A stretch of 64,000 nucleotides of DNA, taken from Candidatus Binatia bacterium. Lineage in GTDB: Bacteria; Desulfobacterota; Binatia; HRBIN30; BPIQ01. The stretch's first letter is position 1; each line of letters opens with the position of its first letter. The DNA is taken from the NCBI GenBank assembly GCA_026004195.1, contig BPIQ01000002.1:434001-498000 (forward strand). The letters run 5' to 3'. Both the position numbers and the translations under genes were made by a program. Below the pieces are notes generated by a model. That model searched no databases and was not told the origin of the DNA. It saw only the letters and a program-made list of their open reading frames with translations. Below are positions 1 to 8,519 of the stretch, piece after piece.

Positions 1-2
1 TC

Positions 3-392
3 CCGGGCCGTGGCCGTGCGGGCCAGCTTCGCGGCAACGACCTCCTCGACGTCGAGTTTCGCGACGGCGTGGTCGAAGGCGAGACTCCGGTGATGCTCCA
101 CGGCGGGCTCGCCGTGGACACGGACGACGACGTGGCCGACTGCACCCACACGAAAGTCCGAATCCGGCGGAGCGAGCTCGTGTCGGCGGGGCCGGAGCTC
201 CTGCTCGTCGGAGGGCGCGTCGTCGGTGGCGGCAGCGTGCGGCAGTGCGTCTTGCGGGACGTGGAATCGCGGGAAAACCGCACCGATCGGGGCACGAGCG
301 TAGCCCTTTCCATCCTCGATCAGGCCGCCGAGGACGGCGCCCCTCCGGACAGCGTCCGCGACAACTTCGTCGACGACGTGCGCCGGAACTGA
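3..392 (+). CDS. partial hypothetical protein, 3' end only
   Basis: This frame is open from the left edge of the window and ends at a TGA just before the convergent SRPBCC gene. Third codon positions are clearly G/C rich, and the amino acid mix (Asn, Thr, Ser, Ile, Phe present) is more protein-like than in the antisense frame, which is His/Asp/Val rich as shadow frames are here. I recognise no family and no domain. The start lies outside the window; internal GTG (69) and ATG (93) codons exist but have no convincing ribosome binding site. It could still be a shadow of something else, so confidence is low. Confidence 0.35.
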   Translation, partial: PGRGRAGQLRGNDLLDVEFRDGVVEGETPVMLHGGLAVDTDDDVADCTHTKVRIRRSELVSAGPELLLVGGRVVGGGSVRQCVLRDVESRENRTDRGTSVALSILDQAAEDGAPPDSVRDNFVDDVRRN

Positions 393-393
393 C

Positions 394-867
394 TCACTCG
401 GGGTCGGCAAGATCGGGCCGGAATTCGGGATGGGCCGCGAGCCAGGCCGCGGCTCCTTTCTGCGACTCTTCGTTTTTCTTGTTGATGAAGCGGTAGATCG
501 GGCCTTCGAACACCCTCAGAAGAGGATTTCGTATATGGAAAGACTCCCGGAAGCGGAGTCGCGTCCGGTTCGGCCCGATGGGTTCCAGCTCCACGGACCC
601 GCTGAGCCCCGTCCGCAGCATGACGTAGTCGTACCCTCGGTTCGGGCGAACGTTTTTCACGAGCTCGTACGACTCGCCGCGGAGCCCGAACGGCAACGGG
701 TAGACGACCTTGCGCAAGAGACCGTTTCCGTTTTCGTCGCCCGGCCAGACGATCTCCACGTCGAGAACGGAAGGGGCGAACTCCTTCCAGAGGTGGTAGC
801 TCTGGAAAAGGGCCCAGATTCGCGCGGCCGAGAACGGCATTTCCATTTCGAACTCGTGGTGGCGCAT
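394..867 (-). CDS. SRPBCC family protein (polyketide cyclase/START-like)
   Basis: A 157-residue protein with the look of the SRPBCC (Bet v1-like) fold: an N-terminal strand (FEMEMPFSAARIWALFQSY), a central beta-rich segment with paired Gly/Pro turns, and a C-terminal amphipathic helix ending in a Lys/Asn-rich stretch. Members bind hydrophobic ligands in a deep pocket or act as cyclases or dehydratases; the ligand cannot be told from sequence. No signal peptide, so probably cytoplasmic. Length fits the family. It converges on the partial ORF at the window edge and is divergent from the outer-membrane protein at 950, with about 80 bases between them. Function is inferred from fold only. Confidence 0.7.
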   Translation of the reverse strand: MRHHEFEMEMPFSAARIWALFQSYHLWKEFAPSVLDVEIVWPGDENGNGLLRKVVYPLPFGLRGESYELVKNVRPNRGYDYVMLRTGLSGSVELEPIGPNRTRLRFRESFHIRNPLLRVFEGPIYRFINKKNEESQKGAAAWLAAHPEFRPDLADPE

Positions 868-949
868 AACCGAGACCTTCCGTAGCAGCCGCTCGCTTTT
901 CCCGTCAACGGGCCTTGCCCGGCAGGGACGAGCTTGCTAGCTCGCGCGC

Positions 950-2032
950 GTGCGACGGTTTCCGGTCCTGGCGGTCGCCCTTCTGAGTCTCTTCGGGAAT
1001 GCGGGATCCGCCCGCCCCGCCTGGGAAGCAGGGCGGCCGGACTCCGAGCTCCCGGCAGGAGTGGGGGCCAGCTACTCCTACCCGGCCGGCCGGTGGTCTC
1101 TCGAGTACCGCTACGAGCGTCTTTCGTTCGGCGGCCTTCGCGACGGCGAAAAAGACCTCGTGCCCGCGCAGGTCCTCGCCGACTTCCCGGCGGTGATGAC
1201 GGAGATGGACGCGGAGACACACGTGCTGCGAGCGCGTTACGCGCTCGGGGACCGTTGGACCGTCTTTTCGCTTTTCTCCTTCGCGCTCCGGTCGATGGAG
1301 GTGCGGACGCGGGAAGGACGAAAGGTGCGGCTCGACTCGGAGGGAGCGGGGGACTGGCACACGGGGCTCTCGCGTTTTCTCTACGAGAACGGACCCCACG
1401 AACTCCACCTGGAAGCGGGGCTCGGGCTTCCGACAGGATCGATCGACGAGAAGGACCGCTGGATCGACGGCGCCCGAAGGAAGCTCCCTTACCCCTTGCA
1501 GCTCGGCTCGGGCACCTTCGACCTCCGTCCGGCCGTCGTCTACCTGGGAATGCAGGGGCCCTGGTCCTGGGGGCTCTATCCCGCCGGAACACTCCGCCTC
1601 GGGAAGAACAGCGCCGGCTACGACCTGGGCGACACCCTCGAAGTTTCCGGTTGGGCCGCCCGGAAGTGGACCCCCTGGCTTTCCACGTCGCTCCGTTTTT
1701 CGGCCGAGATCCGGCCGAACATCCGAGGAAGGGACGCCGACCTCGACCCGGCCTCGCTGCCGGCCGCGGACCCGGACCGAATGGGCGGCGAGCGTGTGGA
1801 CCTGCTCTTCGGCTTCCAGCTCTCGAGGGCTCGCGGCTTTCTCGGGGGACATCGCCTGGGCCTCGAAGCGGGCCTTCCCGTCCACGAATCGCTGGAAGGC
1901 CCGCAGCTCGAGCGGGACTGGCGGCTTTACCTGGCGTGGCGCAAAACCTTCGGAGAGCCGGTGCCTCAGGCCCCGAAGCGCATGGCCAGGCCGCAGCCGA
2001 GCACGACGAGCCCCGCGACGAAGTCGCCGTAA
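950..2032 (+). CDS. secreted/outer-membrane transporter-like protein
   Basis: A 360-residue protein starting at GTG with a short signal peptide (LAVALLSLFGNAGSARPAW), followed by alternating hydrophobic/polar strands rich in Tyr, Trp, Arg and Gly (ASYSYPAGRWSLEYRYERL; GLYPAGTLRLGKNSAGYDLG) typical of an outer-membrane beta barrel. It resembles the poorly described proteins annotated as putative transporter or MetA-pathway phenol degradation protein. The last 22 residues are low-complexity (PKRMARPQPSTTSPATKSP) and lie over the end of the convergent gene at 1966, a 67-base overlap, so the true C-terminus may be a recent extension. Substrate unknown. Confidence 0.65.
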   Translation: MRRFPVLAVALLSLFGNAGSARPAWEAGRPDSELPAGVGASYSYPAGRWSLEYRYERLSFGGLRDGEKDLVPAQVLADFPAVMTEMDAETHVLRARYALGDRWTVFSLFSFALRSMEVRTREGRKVRLDSEGAGDWHTGLSRFLYENGPHELHLEAGLGLPTGSIDEKDRWIDGARRKLPYPLQLGSGTFDLRPAVVYLGMQGPWSWGLYPAGTLRLGKNSAGYDLGDTLEVSGWAARKWTPWLSTSLRFSAEIRPNIRGRDADLDPASLPAADPDRMGGERVDLLFGFQLSRARGFLGGHRLGLEAGLPVHESLEGPQLERDWRLYLAWRKTFGEPVPQAPKRMARPQPSTTSPATKSP

Positions 2033-2658
2033 CGCTCGACCGCCGACGCCCGCAACCCGCGGGAGAAAACGAGCGCGAGGCTGGTCGCCGCGAGCATCGT
2101 GCCGAGCGTCGAGACGGCGAAGACGACCGTTACGGCAAGCGCCTCCGCCGCGGCGCCGGAAGCCACGGGATAGACGAGAAGGGGAACGAGCGGCTCGCAA
2201 GGTCCCACGACGAACACCGTCAAGAGAACCCAGGGCACGAACCTCCCCTTGCCGTGGACGTGCGCGTGCTCCCGCAGGTGCGTGTGCTCGTGGGCGTGCA
2301 CCGTCCCGTCGGAGTGCACGTGCAGGTGCGAGTGGGGCCTCTTGCGGATCGCGTTCCGGAGCCCCCAGCTCGCGTACGCGGCCCCGAAACCCACGAGCAG
2401 CCACGAGGCCACGGCTCCGCGAAGAGCCTGGATCTCCTCGATGCGGAAGACGAGAGATCCCAGAAGGACGGCGCCGACGCCCAGGAGCACCGAGGCCAGC
2501 ACGTGAGCCGCTCCGCATCCGAGAACGAGAAGCGCCGTTCGCGACCACGACCAGGATCGCGTGCGCGCGAGGACGACGAACGGAAGGTAGTGGTCGGGAC
2601 CCAGGAGCGTGTGCACGACCCCGAGCGTCGCCGCACCCAGAAGCAGGGGATCCGTCAT
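1966..2658 (-). CDS. UreH/TauE-type metal transporter with His-rich loop
   Basis: A 230-residue membrane protein with about six hydrophobic segments. Between segments 3 and 4 (residues 109-135) is a cytoplasmic-type loop with eleven histidines, mostly alternating (HSHLHVHSDGTVHAHEH), a metal-binding feature seen in nickel, cobalt and zinc handling proteins. HTLLGPDH near residue 16 and GPCEPLVPLL near residue 152 match the UreH/HutA-like group of TauE/SafE-type transporters. The start chosen is the ATG at 2658, which overlaps the stop of the upstream reductase gene by 4 bases (ATGA), arguing for translational coupling; a longer upstream reading is a shadow of the reductase. The role is probably transition metal export or delivery; the metal is not known, though a zinc uptake operon lies about 3 kb away. 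Confidence 0.75.
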   Translation of the reverse strand: MTDPLLLGAATLGVVHTLLGPDHYLPFVVLARTRSWSWSRTALLVLGCGAAHVLASVLLGVGAVLLGSLVFRIEEIQALRGAVASWLLVGFGAAYASWGLRNAIRKRPHSHLHVHSDGTVHAHEHTHLREHAHVHGKGRFVPWVLLTVFVVGPCEPLVPLLVYPVASGAAAEALAVTVVFAVSTLGTMLAATSLALVFSRGLRASAVERYGDFVAGLVVLGCGLAMRFGA

Positions 2659-3506
2659 TCGGAGTCCGCCCCCGGGTCTTTCGCCGAGAACTTCTTCGGT
2701 TCGAACTGGTCGTCGAAAAGGGCCTGGTTCCGCCCGTAGATCTGCTGGCCCCCGGCCACGTAGAGGACTTCGCCGGTGATGTAGCTCGCAGCCGGCGAAG
2801 CGAGAAAGACGACGGCGTTGGCCACCTCCTCGCGCGTCCCGAAGCGCGGGATCGGCATGCCCTCGAAAAGGCGCGTGATCCGGGGGTCGTACGTTTCCCG
2901 GAACGCTTCGGTTTCGATGGGCCCCGGTGCCACGCAGTTGACCCGCACCTTCGGTCCCCACTCGTAGGCGAGCGTCCGCGAAAGCTCGAGCACCCCCGCA
3001 CGTGCCGCCGCACTGTGGGCGATGCCGGGAAACCCCCGCCCGACGACGGCAATCACGTTCGTGATGCTCCCGCCCTCCCCCTCGAGCATCCAGCGGCCGA
3101 AGACCTGCGTCATGTTCCAGGTGCCCGTGAGGTTCGTCTCGACGACGGCATTCCAGCCCTTGGGCGTGAAGTCGCGCGCGCGCTGCGGGTACTGACCTCC
3201 CGCGTTGTTGACGAGCATGTGGATCGCGGGGAAAAGCTCGCGCGCCTTCTCCAGGAGGTTTTCGACGGCCGACCGGTCGCGGATGTTGACGTAGGCCACC
3301 TCGACGCGGCGCCCGGTGGACGTCCGGATCTCTTTCGCGGCCGCCTCGAGCACTTCCACCCGCCGGGCCGCGAGGAGGAGGTCCGCCCCCGCTTCCGCCA
3401 GCTTCTCCGCGATCACCCGCCCGAGACCGGTCCCGCCTCCCGTCACCAGGGCGACCTGCCCCTCGAGCAGGTCGGGAACGAAAACGCGTCGCGCTTGCCT
3501 TTCCAC
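2655..3506 (-). CDS. short-chain dehydrogenase/reductase, enoyl-CoA reductase-like
   Basis: A 283-residue Rossmann-fold protein with the NAD(P)-binding motif TGGGTGLG (22-29) and the structural motif NNAG (100-103). The usual YxxxK catalytic pair is absent: the equivalent stretch reads HSAAARAG (164-171), as in peroxisomal trans-2-enoyl-CoA reductase and related dienoyl-CoA reductase-like proteins rather than alcohol dehydrogenases of the family. A role in reducing unsaturated acyl-CoA, or in terpenoid/fatty acyl breakdown beside the acyl-CoA dehydrogenase, is therefore likely. It lies 10 bases downstream of that gene and overlaps the metal transporter gene by 4 bases, so the three probably form one transcript. 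Confidence 0.85.
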   Translation of the reverse strand: MERQARRVFVPDLLEGQVALVTGGGTGLGRVIAEKLAEAGADLLLAARRVEVLEAAAKEIRTSTGRRVEVAYVNIRDRSAVENLLEKARELFPAIHMLVNNAGGQYPQRARDFTPKGWNAVVETNLTGTWNMTQVFGRWMLEGEGGSITNVIAVVGRGFPGIAHSAAARAGVLELSRTLAYEWGPKVRVNCVAPGPIETEAFRETYDPRITRLFEGMPIPRFGTREEVANAVVFLASPAASYITGEVLYVAGGQQIYGRNQALFDDQFEPKKFSAKDPGADSE

Positions 3507-3516
3507 GCCCCGGCCC

Positions 3517-4677
3517 TCAGGACGACGGGCTCCCGTAGCCCTCGATTTTCGCGATCACCTGCAGCATGACCTCGTCGGCCCCGCCTCCGATGGAAAGAAG
3601 GCGCGAGTCTCGCCAGAAGCGGGAGATCGGGAACTCGTCCGTGTAGCCGTAGCCGCCGTGGAACTGAAGGCACCAGTCCGCCACTTTGCGGACGAGCCGG
3701 CCGGCGACGAGCTTGGCCATGGAAGTCTCCCGGGTGCTGTCGAGGCCTGCCACCACCATCCGCACGCAGTGGTAGTTGAGCTGGCGCGCCATCTCGATCT
3801 CGGTCTGGAGCTCGGCGAGTTTGAACTGGACGTACTGCTTGCTCGCGAGGGGCGAACCGAAAAGGACGCGCTGCTTCGCGTACTCCACGGTCCGGTCGAG
3901 CGCCGCCTGGGCGCTCGCCACGGCGCTCAGCGCAGCCACGAGTCGCTCCCTCTGGAACTGCTTCATCTGGTAGATAAAGCCCATTCCCTCTTCACCGATC
4001 CGGTTCGCCACGGGAACGCGCACGTCCTCGAAGACGAGCTCGGCGGTGTCCGAGCAGTGGTTTCCCACCTTCTCGATTTTTCTGGCGACGTGGAACCCCG
4101 GCGTATCGGTGGGGACGACGAGCAGCGTGAAACCCCGGTAGCCCGCCTCGGGGTCCGTCTTGACGAGCGTCGTCACGTAGTCGGCCTGGGCGCCGTTCGT
4201 GATGAAAGTCTTCCGCCCGTTGACGACGTAGAAGTCGCCGTCGCGCCGCGCCGTCGTCCGGATCGCCGCCACGTCCGACCCGGCTCCGGGCTCCGTCACC
4301 CCGATGGCTCCGACCGCCTCGCCGCGGATGGAGGGCACGAGCCAGCGCTGCTTGAGCTCTTCGCTTCCGAAGTCGTGGAGGGCCGGCGTGCACATGTCCG
4401 TCTGGACCATGATGGCCATGGGGATGCCGTTGCAGAGACACGACGACGCCATCGCTTCGCAGTAAGCCGCCGTCCACCAGTAGTCGAGGCCCGAGCCGCC
4501 GTACTTCGGGTCGTAAGAGATCCCGAGCATCCCGAGCTCGCCGCAGCGGCGGAAAATCTCGTGGGCGGGAAACGTGCGGGCCCGCTCCCACTCGTCGACG
4601 TGGGGATTCACTTCCTTTTCGAAAAATTCCCGGATCGTTCGCTGAAAAGCCTTCTGTTCCTCGGTGTAGTAGTCCAT
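3517..4677 (-). CDS. acyl-CoA dehydrogenase
   Basis: A 386-residue flavoprotein of normal family length. Visible are the N-terminal helical domain, the flavin/substrate loop GVTEPGAGSD (126-135), the beta-domain signature VNGRKTFITNGAQAD, and the C-terminal helices with QFHGGYGYTDEFPISRFWRD. The C-terminal glutamate base of medium-chain enzymes is missing (GGGADEV instead of an EGT-type motif), but a glutamate is present in the ERLV segment near residue 244, the position used by isovaleryl-CoA and long-chain enzymes. This pattern also occurs in citronellyl/geranyl-CoA dehydrogenases. The first step of beta-oxidation on a branched or long acyl-CoA is likely. It is first in an operon with the reductase at 2655. 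Confidence 0.9.
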   Translation of the reverse strand: MDYYTEEQKAFQRTIREFFEKEVNPHVDEWERARTFPAHEIFRRCGELGMLGISYDPKYGGSGLDYWWTAAYCEAMASSCLCNGIPMAIMVQTDMCTPALHDFGSEELKQRWLVPSIRGEAVGAIGVTEPGAGSDVAAIRTTARRDGDFYVVNGRKTFITNGAQADYVTTLVKTDPEAGYRGFTLLVVPTDTPGFHVARKIEKVGNHCSDTAELVFEDVRVPVANRIGEEGMGFIYQMKQFQRERLVAALSAVASAQAALDRTVEYAKQRVLFGSPLASKQYVQFKLAELQTEIEMARQLNYHCVRMVVAGLDSTRETSMAKLVAGRLVRKVADWCLQFHGGYGYTDEFPISRFWRDSRLLSIGGGADEVMLQVIAKIEGYGSPSS

Positions 4678-4730
4678 CGGGAGCGCCTCCGGACCGCACT
4701 ATAGAAAAACCCCCGCGCGGAAGGAAATCT

Positions 4731-5417
4731 TCAGGCGAGCAGCGTCGCGACCAGGCCCGAGAGCACGATCCCGTCGAACGTCCCCGCCCCGCCGATGCTC
4801 GCCCCTCCACGGGCCGTGCGCACGACCTCGCGGAGGTTGAGAAGATCGGCACCGACGAGAGGGCCGAACACGCCTGCCGCGAACGCGATCGAGGGGGCGT
4901 ATTCCCGGTAGAGAAGGAGTCCCGAGCCCGCCGCGAGAACGGCCGGAACGAAGGGCGGCATGAGAACACCCAGGTTCGGCACCGGACGCGCCACGCGGTG
5001 GCAGGCCCAGACGTTCAGCGCCACGGCCACGAGCAGCGCCGCGAACGCGCGCGGTCCGAGAGCGAGCATCCGGAAGGTCTCGTAGAGGGCCACGAGCGAC
5101 GGCACGACACAGCCCCCCACGTTGACGGCCAGCACCGTGTAGGTCCGCCGGCGGACGAGCCTCGGCCAGACGCGGTGCAGGCCGAAGAGGGAGACCGGAA
5201 CGACCTCGACCCACTCGTCGCGGGGGATCCGTCTCACTGGAATGTCGACGAGCCCGCCGACGAATATCCCGAGAAGGACGAGAAGAGACACCTCGGGGCT
5301 CATCCCGAGCTTCGCGAGGGCCGAGAGCATCGCGTCGACGAAAAAGAAGGGAAAGAGGAAGAAGAAAAGGGCGAGCAGAGCGAGAGCGAGACAGCCCGGT
5401 GCGAACCAGGGAAACAT
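4731..5417 (-). CDS. DUF1614 family membrane protein
   Basis: A 228-residue polytopic membrane protein. It opens with a very hydrophobic segment (LALLALFFFLFPFFFVDAML), has further hydrophobic stretches, and ends with the motif GGASIGGAGTFDGI typical of the DUF1614 family. The family has no known function; members are inner-membrane proteins. It is divergent from the small secreted protein at 5507 and 53 bases downstream of the acyl-CoA dehydrogenase start, reading the same way, so a link to the fatty acid operon is not obvious. Confidence 0.75.
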   Translation of the reverse strand: MFPWFAPGCLALALLALFFFLFPFFFVDAMLSALAKLGMSPEVSLLVLLGIFVGGLVDIPVRRIPRDEWVEVVPVSLFGLHRVWPRLVRRRTYTVLAVNVGGCVVPSLVALYETFRMLALGPRAFAALLVAVALNVWACHRVARPVPNLGVLMPPFVPAVLAAGSGLLLYREYAPSIAFAAGVFGPLVGADLLNLREVVRTARGGASIGGAGTFDGIVLSGLVATLLA

Positions 5418-5506
5418 AGGACCCGGATCTTAGTGACAACCCCGCCTTCCGTACAGTGTTCCTTCGCTTGACGTCTTCTCGGGACGTTGTCAGGCTACGT
5501 GCCACG

Positions 5507-5872
5507 ATGGTCGCCAACCGGAAGCGGGCAGCGAGAAGAAGCGTGTCCCTGCTCTCCGCCGCCCTTCTGGTCTTCTCCTGGGCGTTGCCGGTCCTCCACG
5601 GAAAAGAATCGGCGGGGTCGAGTTTCTCCGGGTGTGTCGAGACCCTCTCGGCAAGGGCGGGAGCCGACAGGACCTCCTCGGAAACTGCCTCCCACGACGC
5701 CGCGAAATGCCCACTCTGCCGCGCCGTCCAGCAGACGCGCTGGCTCGCCCTCTCCTCGACTCCGACGCTCAAGCCTCTCGGCTGCGGTCCGAACGCCCCG
5801 CTGGCCGTCCTTTGCTCGCCGCCCGCGCGCTTCCCTCGCGCCTCCGCTCCTCGCGCTCCTCCGGCCCTCTGA
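5507..5872 (+). CDS. small secreted CxxC protein, DUF2946-like
   Basis: A 121-residue protein when started at the ATG at 5507, which places a basic n-region (ANRKRAARR) directly before a hydrophobic core (LLSAALLVFSWALPVL). After the signal comes a short region with a lone Cys and then CPLCRAVQQTR, a CxxC motif followed by a Pro/Ala-rich tail. The layout recalls DUF2946-type small proteins that accompany metal transporters. It is the first gene before an outer-membrane protein and a zinc-type ABC transporter on the same strand, so a role in metal binding or redox at the envelope is inferred. An upstream GTG (5456) would add 17 residues but hides the signal peptide. Confidence 0.55.
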   Translation: MVANRKRAARRSVSLLSAALLVFSWALPVLHGKESAGSSFSGCVETLSARAGADRTSSETASHDAAKCPLCRAVQQTRWLALSSTPTLKPLGCGPNAPLAVLCSPPARFPRASAPRAPPAL

Positions 5873-5931
5873 GTGTCCGCGGGGCTTCGATCGCCCCGTG
5901 CAGCCCCGAGAAATCCACGCGAGGAGGAATC

Positions 5932-7407
5932 ATGCGAATGTCGTGTTTTGCCGTGCTGTGCGCGGCCTGTCTCGTCACGGACCCGCGAGCCCTTGCCTCG
6001 GGTCCCGGCACGGAACTCCCTTGGGCGGCCAAGCCGGGCCGGCTGCGGGAGCGGGCACCGGCCTCTCTCCGCCTTGCAGCGGAACAAAAGGGACCTTCGG
6101 CCCTCGACAAGGCGCTCGAAGAGCTTCCCGAAGAAGCCCCGCGAGCGCCGGCGGGCCTCTGGACGGCACAGACCGGTAGCGCAAGGCTTCGCCTGGTCGA
6201 CATTTCCCTCGACGTCCTCGCCGCGGCCGGCGGGTCCAGTGCGAGCGACGGAGAGCTCCAGAACCTCCAGGGCGGGGATCACGACCCGCGCAAGCGAGGC
6301 TTCACGCTCCAGCAGGTGGAGCTCTCGTTCATCGGCGCCGTCGACCCTTATCTCACGGGGGAAGCCCACCTCATCTACTTCCTCGACCCGCTCGAGGGGG
6401 AGTCGATCTTCGAGCTGGAAGAGGCGTTTTTCACGACGCAGAGCCTCCCCTGGGGCCTCCAGCTCGAAGGCGGACAGTTCTTCACGGAGTTCGGGGCCAT
6501 GAATCCCGTCCACCCGCACGCCTGGGACTGGATGGACCAACCCGTCATCCTGAACCGCCTTTTCGGCCCCGACGGGCTGCGTGGCCCCGGAGCACGCCTC
6601 GGCTGGCTCGCGCCGCTGCCCTGGTTTTCCGAAGTGCACCTGGGCGCACAGAACGCTTCGGGCGAAACCATGGTGAGCTTTCTCGCGAGCGAGGAAGTAT
6701 TCGAGGAAAGGCCGGTCGGGGGGAGGCCTTTTACGGACCGTTCGGTCGAGAACCTGGGCGACCTTCTCTACCTGGCCCGGTGGGTGAACTCCTGGGACCC
6801 GTCACCGGAGTGGACGGTGAAAATCGGCGTCTCGGGGCTTGCCGGGCCGAACGCCACGGGACCCGAGGGGCGGACCTGGATCTACGGGGCCGACCTGAAA
6901 AGCACCTGGCGACCCGTGAAGAACTTCCGGGGATGGCCCTTCGTTCTCCTTCAGGCCGAAGTTCTCAAGCGCGACTACGAAGCCGACGAGTTCGCCGGGG
7001 ACGACGGACTTCCGAGCGGCGAGGAGGAAAACCACGCGGCGCTTGCCTCCCTTTCCTCCGGGGAATTCCAGGAACCGGAAAGCGACGCCGCGCTGCCGCC
7101 TGTGATTCTCCGCGACTGGGGCCTCTACGCGCAGGCGCTGTGGGGTTTTCGCCCCCGCTGGGCGGCGGGGCTTCGGTACGAGTTCGCCCGCGGCCACCGT
7201 TCCGGCGGACTCGAGCGTTCGGAAGACCCCTTCCGCGACACGCGCCACCGGGTCTCCCCGCTGCTCGTCTGGCAACCGACCGAGTACTCCCGCTTTCGGC
7301 TGCAGTACAACTTCGACCGGGCCTCCCATCTCGAAGGAAACGACGCCCACTCGGTCTGGGTCGGCGCCGAGTTCCTCTACGGCGCCCACCCGGCGCACGC
7401 GTACTGA
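5932..7407 (+). CDS. outer-membrane porin-like protein of the zinc uptake operon
   Basis: A 491-residue protein started at the ATG at 5932, which has a GAGGAGG ribosome site 5 bases before it and opens with a short signal peptide. The mature part is a beta-rich outer-membrane barrel: repeated strands such as GFTLQQVELSFIGAVDPYLT, LQLEGGQFFTEFGAMNP and RYEFARGHRSGGLERSEDPF, ending in an aromatic-rich strand (SVWVGAEFLYG). There is an Asp/Glu-rich loop near residues 355-385. It lies upstream of znuA-like, ATPase and permease genes with only 44 bases to the next start, so it probably admits zinc or another metal across the outer membrane. No TonB box was recognised, so porin-like is safer than receptor. 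Confidence 0.7.
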   Translation: MRMSCFAVLCAACLVTDPRALASGPGTELPWAAKPGRLRERAPASLRLAAEQKGPSALDKALEELPEEAPRAPAGLWTAQTGSARLRLVDISLDVLAAAGGSSASDGELQNLQGGDHDPRKRGFTLQQVELSFIGAVDPYLTGEAHLIYFLDPLEGESIFELEEAFFTTQSLPWGLQLEGGQFFTEFGAMNPVHPHAWDWMDQPVILNRLFGPDGLRGPGARLGWLAPLPWFSEVHLGAQNASGETMVSFLASEEVFEERPVGGRPFTDRSVENLGDLLYLARWVNSWDPSPEWTVKIGVSGLAGPNATGPEGRTWIYGADLKSTWRPVKNFRGWPFVLLQAEVLKRDYEADEFAGDDGLPSGEEENHAALASLSSGEFQEPESDAALPPVILRDWGLYAQALWGFRPRWAAGLRYEFARGHRSGGLERSEDPFRDTRHRVSPLLVWQPTEYSRFRLQYNFDRASHLEGNDAHSVWVGAEFLYGAHPAHAY

Positions 7408-7451
7408 CCGGTCGGCGGCCCGTCGCCTTTCCGGGTGAGAAGGAGAGAACC

Positions 7452-8516
7452 ATGACACACACTGGTAAGCACACGCGCTTCGGGCGGCCTTTCTCGTTCG
7501 TCGTTGCGGCGTGTTTTCTTTTCGCCTCCGGTTTCGCTTACGGCGCCGCCGCGGCACCGTTGCGTGTTTGCGCGACGACGTCGGACCTGGGAGCCCTGGC
7601 TCGCGAGGTCGGTGGGGAAGACGTCGAAGTCGTCGTGTTCGCCAAGCCGACCGAAGACCCGCACTTCGTCGAGGCGAAACCGAGCTTCGTCAAAGAACTC
7701 CACCGGGCCGCCGTCTTCGTGCAGGTCGGCATGGACCTGGAGCTGGGATGGGTTCCGGCGCTCTTGCGGAACGCCCGGAACCCCAAAATCCTGCCCGGCC
7801 AGCCGGGCTACATCGACGCTTCGACGGTGATCCGTCCCCTGGAAGTACCCGCGGGCGAGGTCACGCGTGCACTCGGCGACATCCACGTCCGCGGCAATCC
7901 GCACTACCTGACGGACCCCCTGAACGGGCTCCGCGTAGCCGAGCTTTTGCGCGACCGCCTGAGTGTTCTGCAACCCGAAAAGGCGAGGCTCTTCGCCGAG
8001 CGCACCGAGGACTTCCGGAGACGCGTGGGCGCGGCACTCGTCGGGCAGACGCTCGCGGCGAAGTACGACTTCGAGAAACTCGCACGCCTCCACGAATACG
8101 GAAAGCTCGCAAGCTTTCTCCGCGAGCAGGGGGAGGAAGAACTCCTCGGCGGCTGGCTCGGCACCCTCGCGCCCCACTACGGAACGAAGGCCGTGGCGGA
8201 CCACAACCTCTGGCCCTATTTCGCGCGGCGGTTCGGCCTCGTTCTCGTGGGTTTCATGGAACCCAAGCCCGGGATCGCGCCCACGACGAAACACCTGGCC
8301 TGGCTCGTCGAGCGAATGCGGGCGGAGCGGGTGAACCTCGTGCTCGCCGCCGTGTACTACGACCCGCGCCACGCCGCGTTCCTGGCCAGGGAGACCGGCG
8401 CGCGCATCGTGCCCATGGCCCACGCCGTGGGCTCGCGACCCGGCACGGAGACGTATCTGGCCTTCGTCGACTACAACGTGCGGAAGCTCGCGGCGGCGAT
8501 CGAAGGAGCGGACTAG
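7452..8516 (+). CDS. znuA: metal ABC transporter substrate-binding protein (ZnuA/TroA type)
   Basis: A 354-residue periplasmic binding protein. The ATG at 7452 follows an AAGGAGAG ribosome site and begins a signal peptide (RPFSFVVAACFLFASGFAYG). Candidate metal ligands in the usual cluster A-1 order are His71 (EDPHFVEAKPS), His151 (GNPHYLTDP), His251 (ADHNLWPYF) and a C-terminal region carrying YYDPRHAAF and VPMAHAVGSRPGTETY. The His-rich loop of classic ZnuA is missing, which is common outside enterobacteria. It delivers zinc or manganese to the ATPase/permease encoded by the next two genes, 3 bases and an ATGA overlap away respectively. Zinc is inferred from the DxH and GxPH pattern and gene context, not proven. 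Confidence 0.85.
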   Translation: MTHTGKHTRFGRPFSFVVAACFLFASGFAYGAAAAPLRVCATTSDLGALAREVGGEDVEVVVFAKPTEDPHFVEAKPSFVKELHRAAVFVQVGMDLELGWVPALLRNARNPKILPGQPGYIDASTVIRPLEVPAGEVTRALGDIHVRGNPHYLTDPLNGLRVAELLRDRLSVLQPEKARLFAERTEDFRRRVGAALVGQTLAAKYDFEKLARLHEYGKLASFLREQGEEELLGGWLGTLAPHYGTKAVADHNLWPYFARRFGLVLVGFMEPKPGIAPTTKHLAWLVERMRAERVNLVLAAVYYDPRHAAFLARETGARIVPMAHAVGSRPGTETYLAFVDYNVRKLAAAIEGAD

Positions 8517-8519
8517 ACG

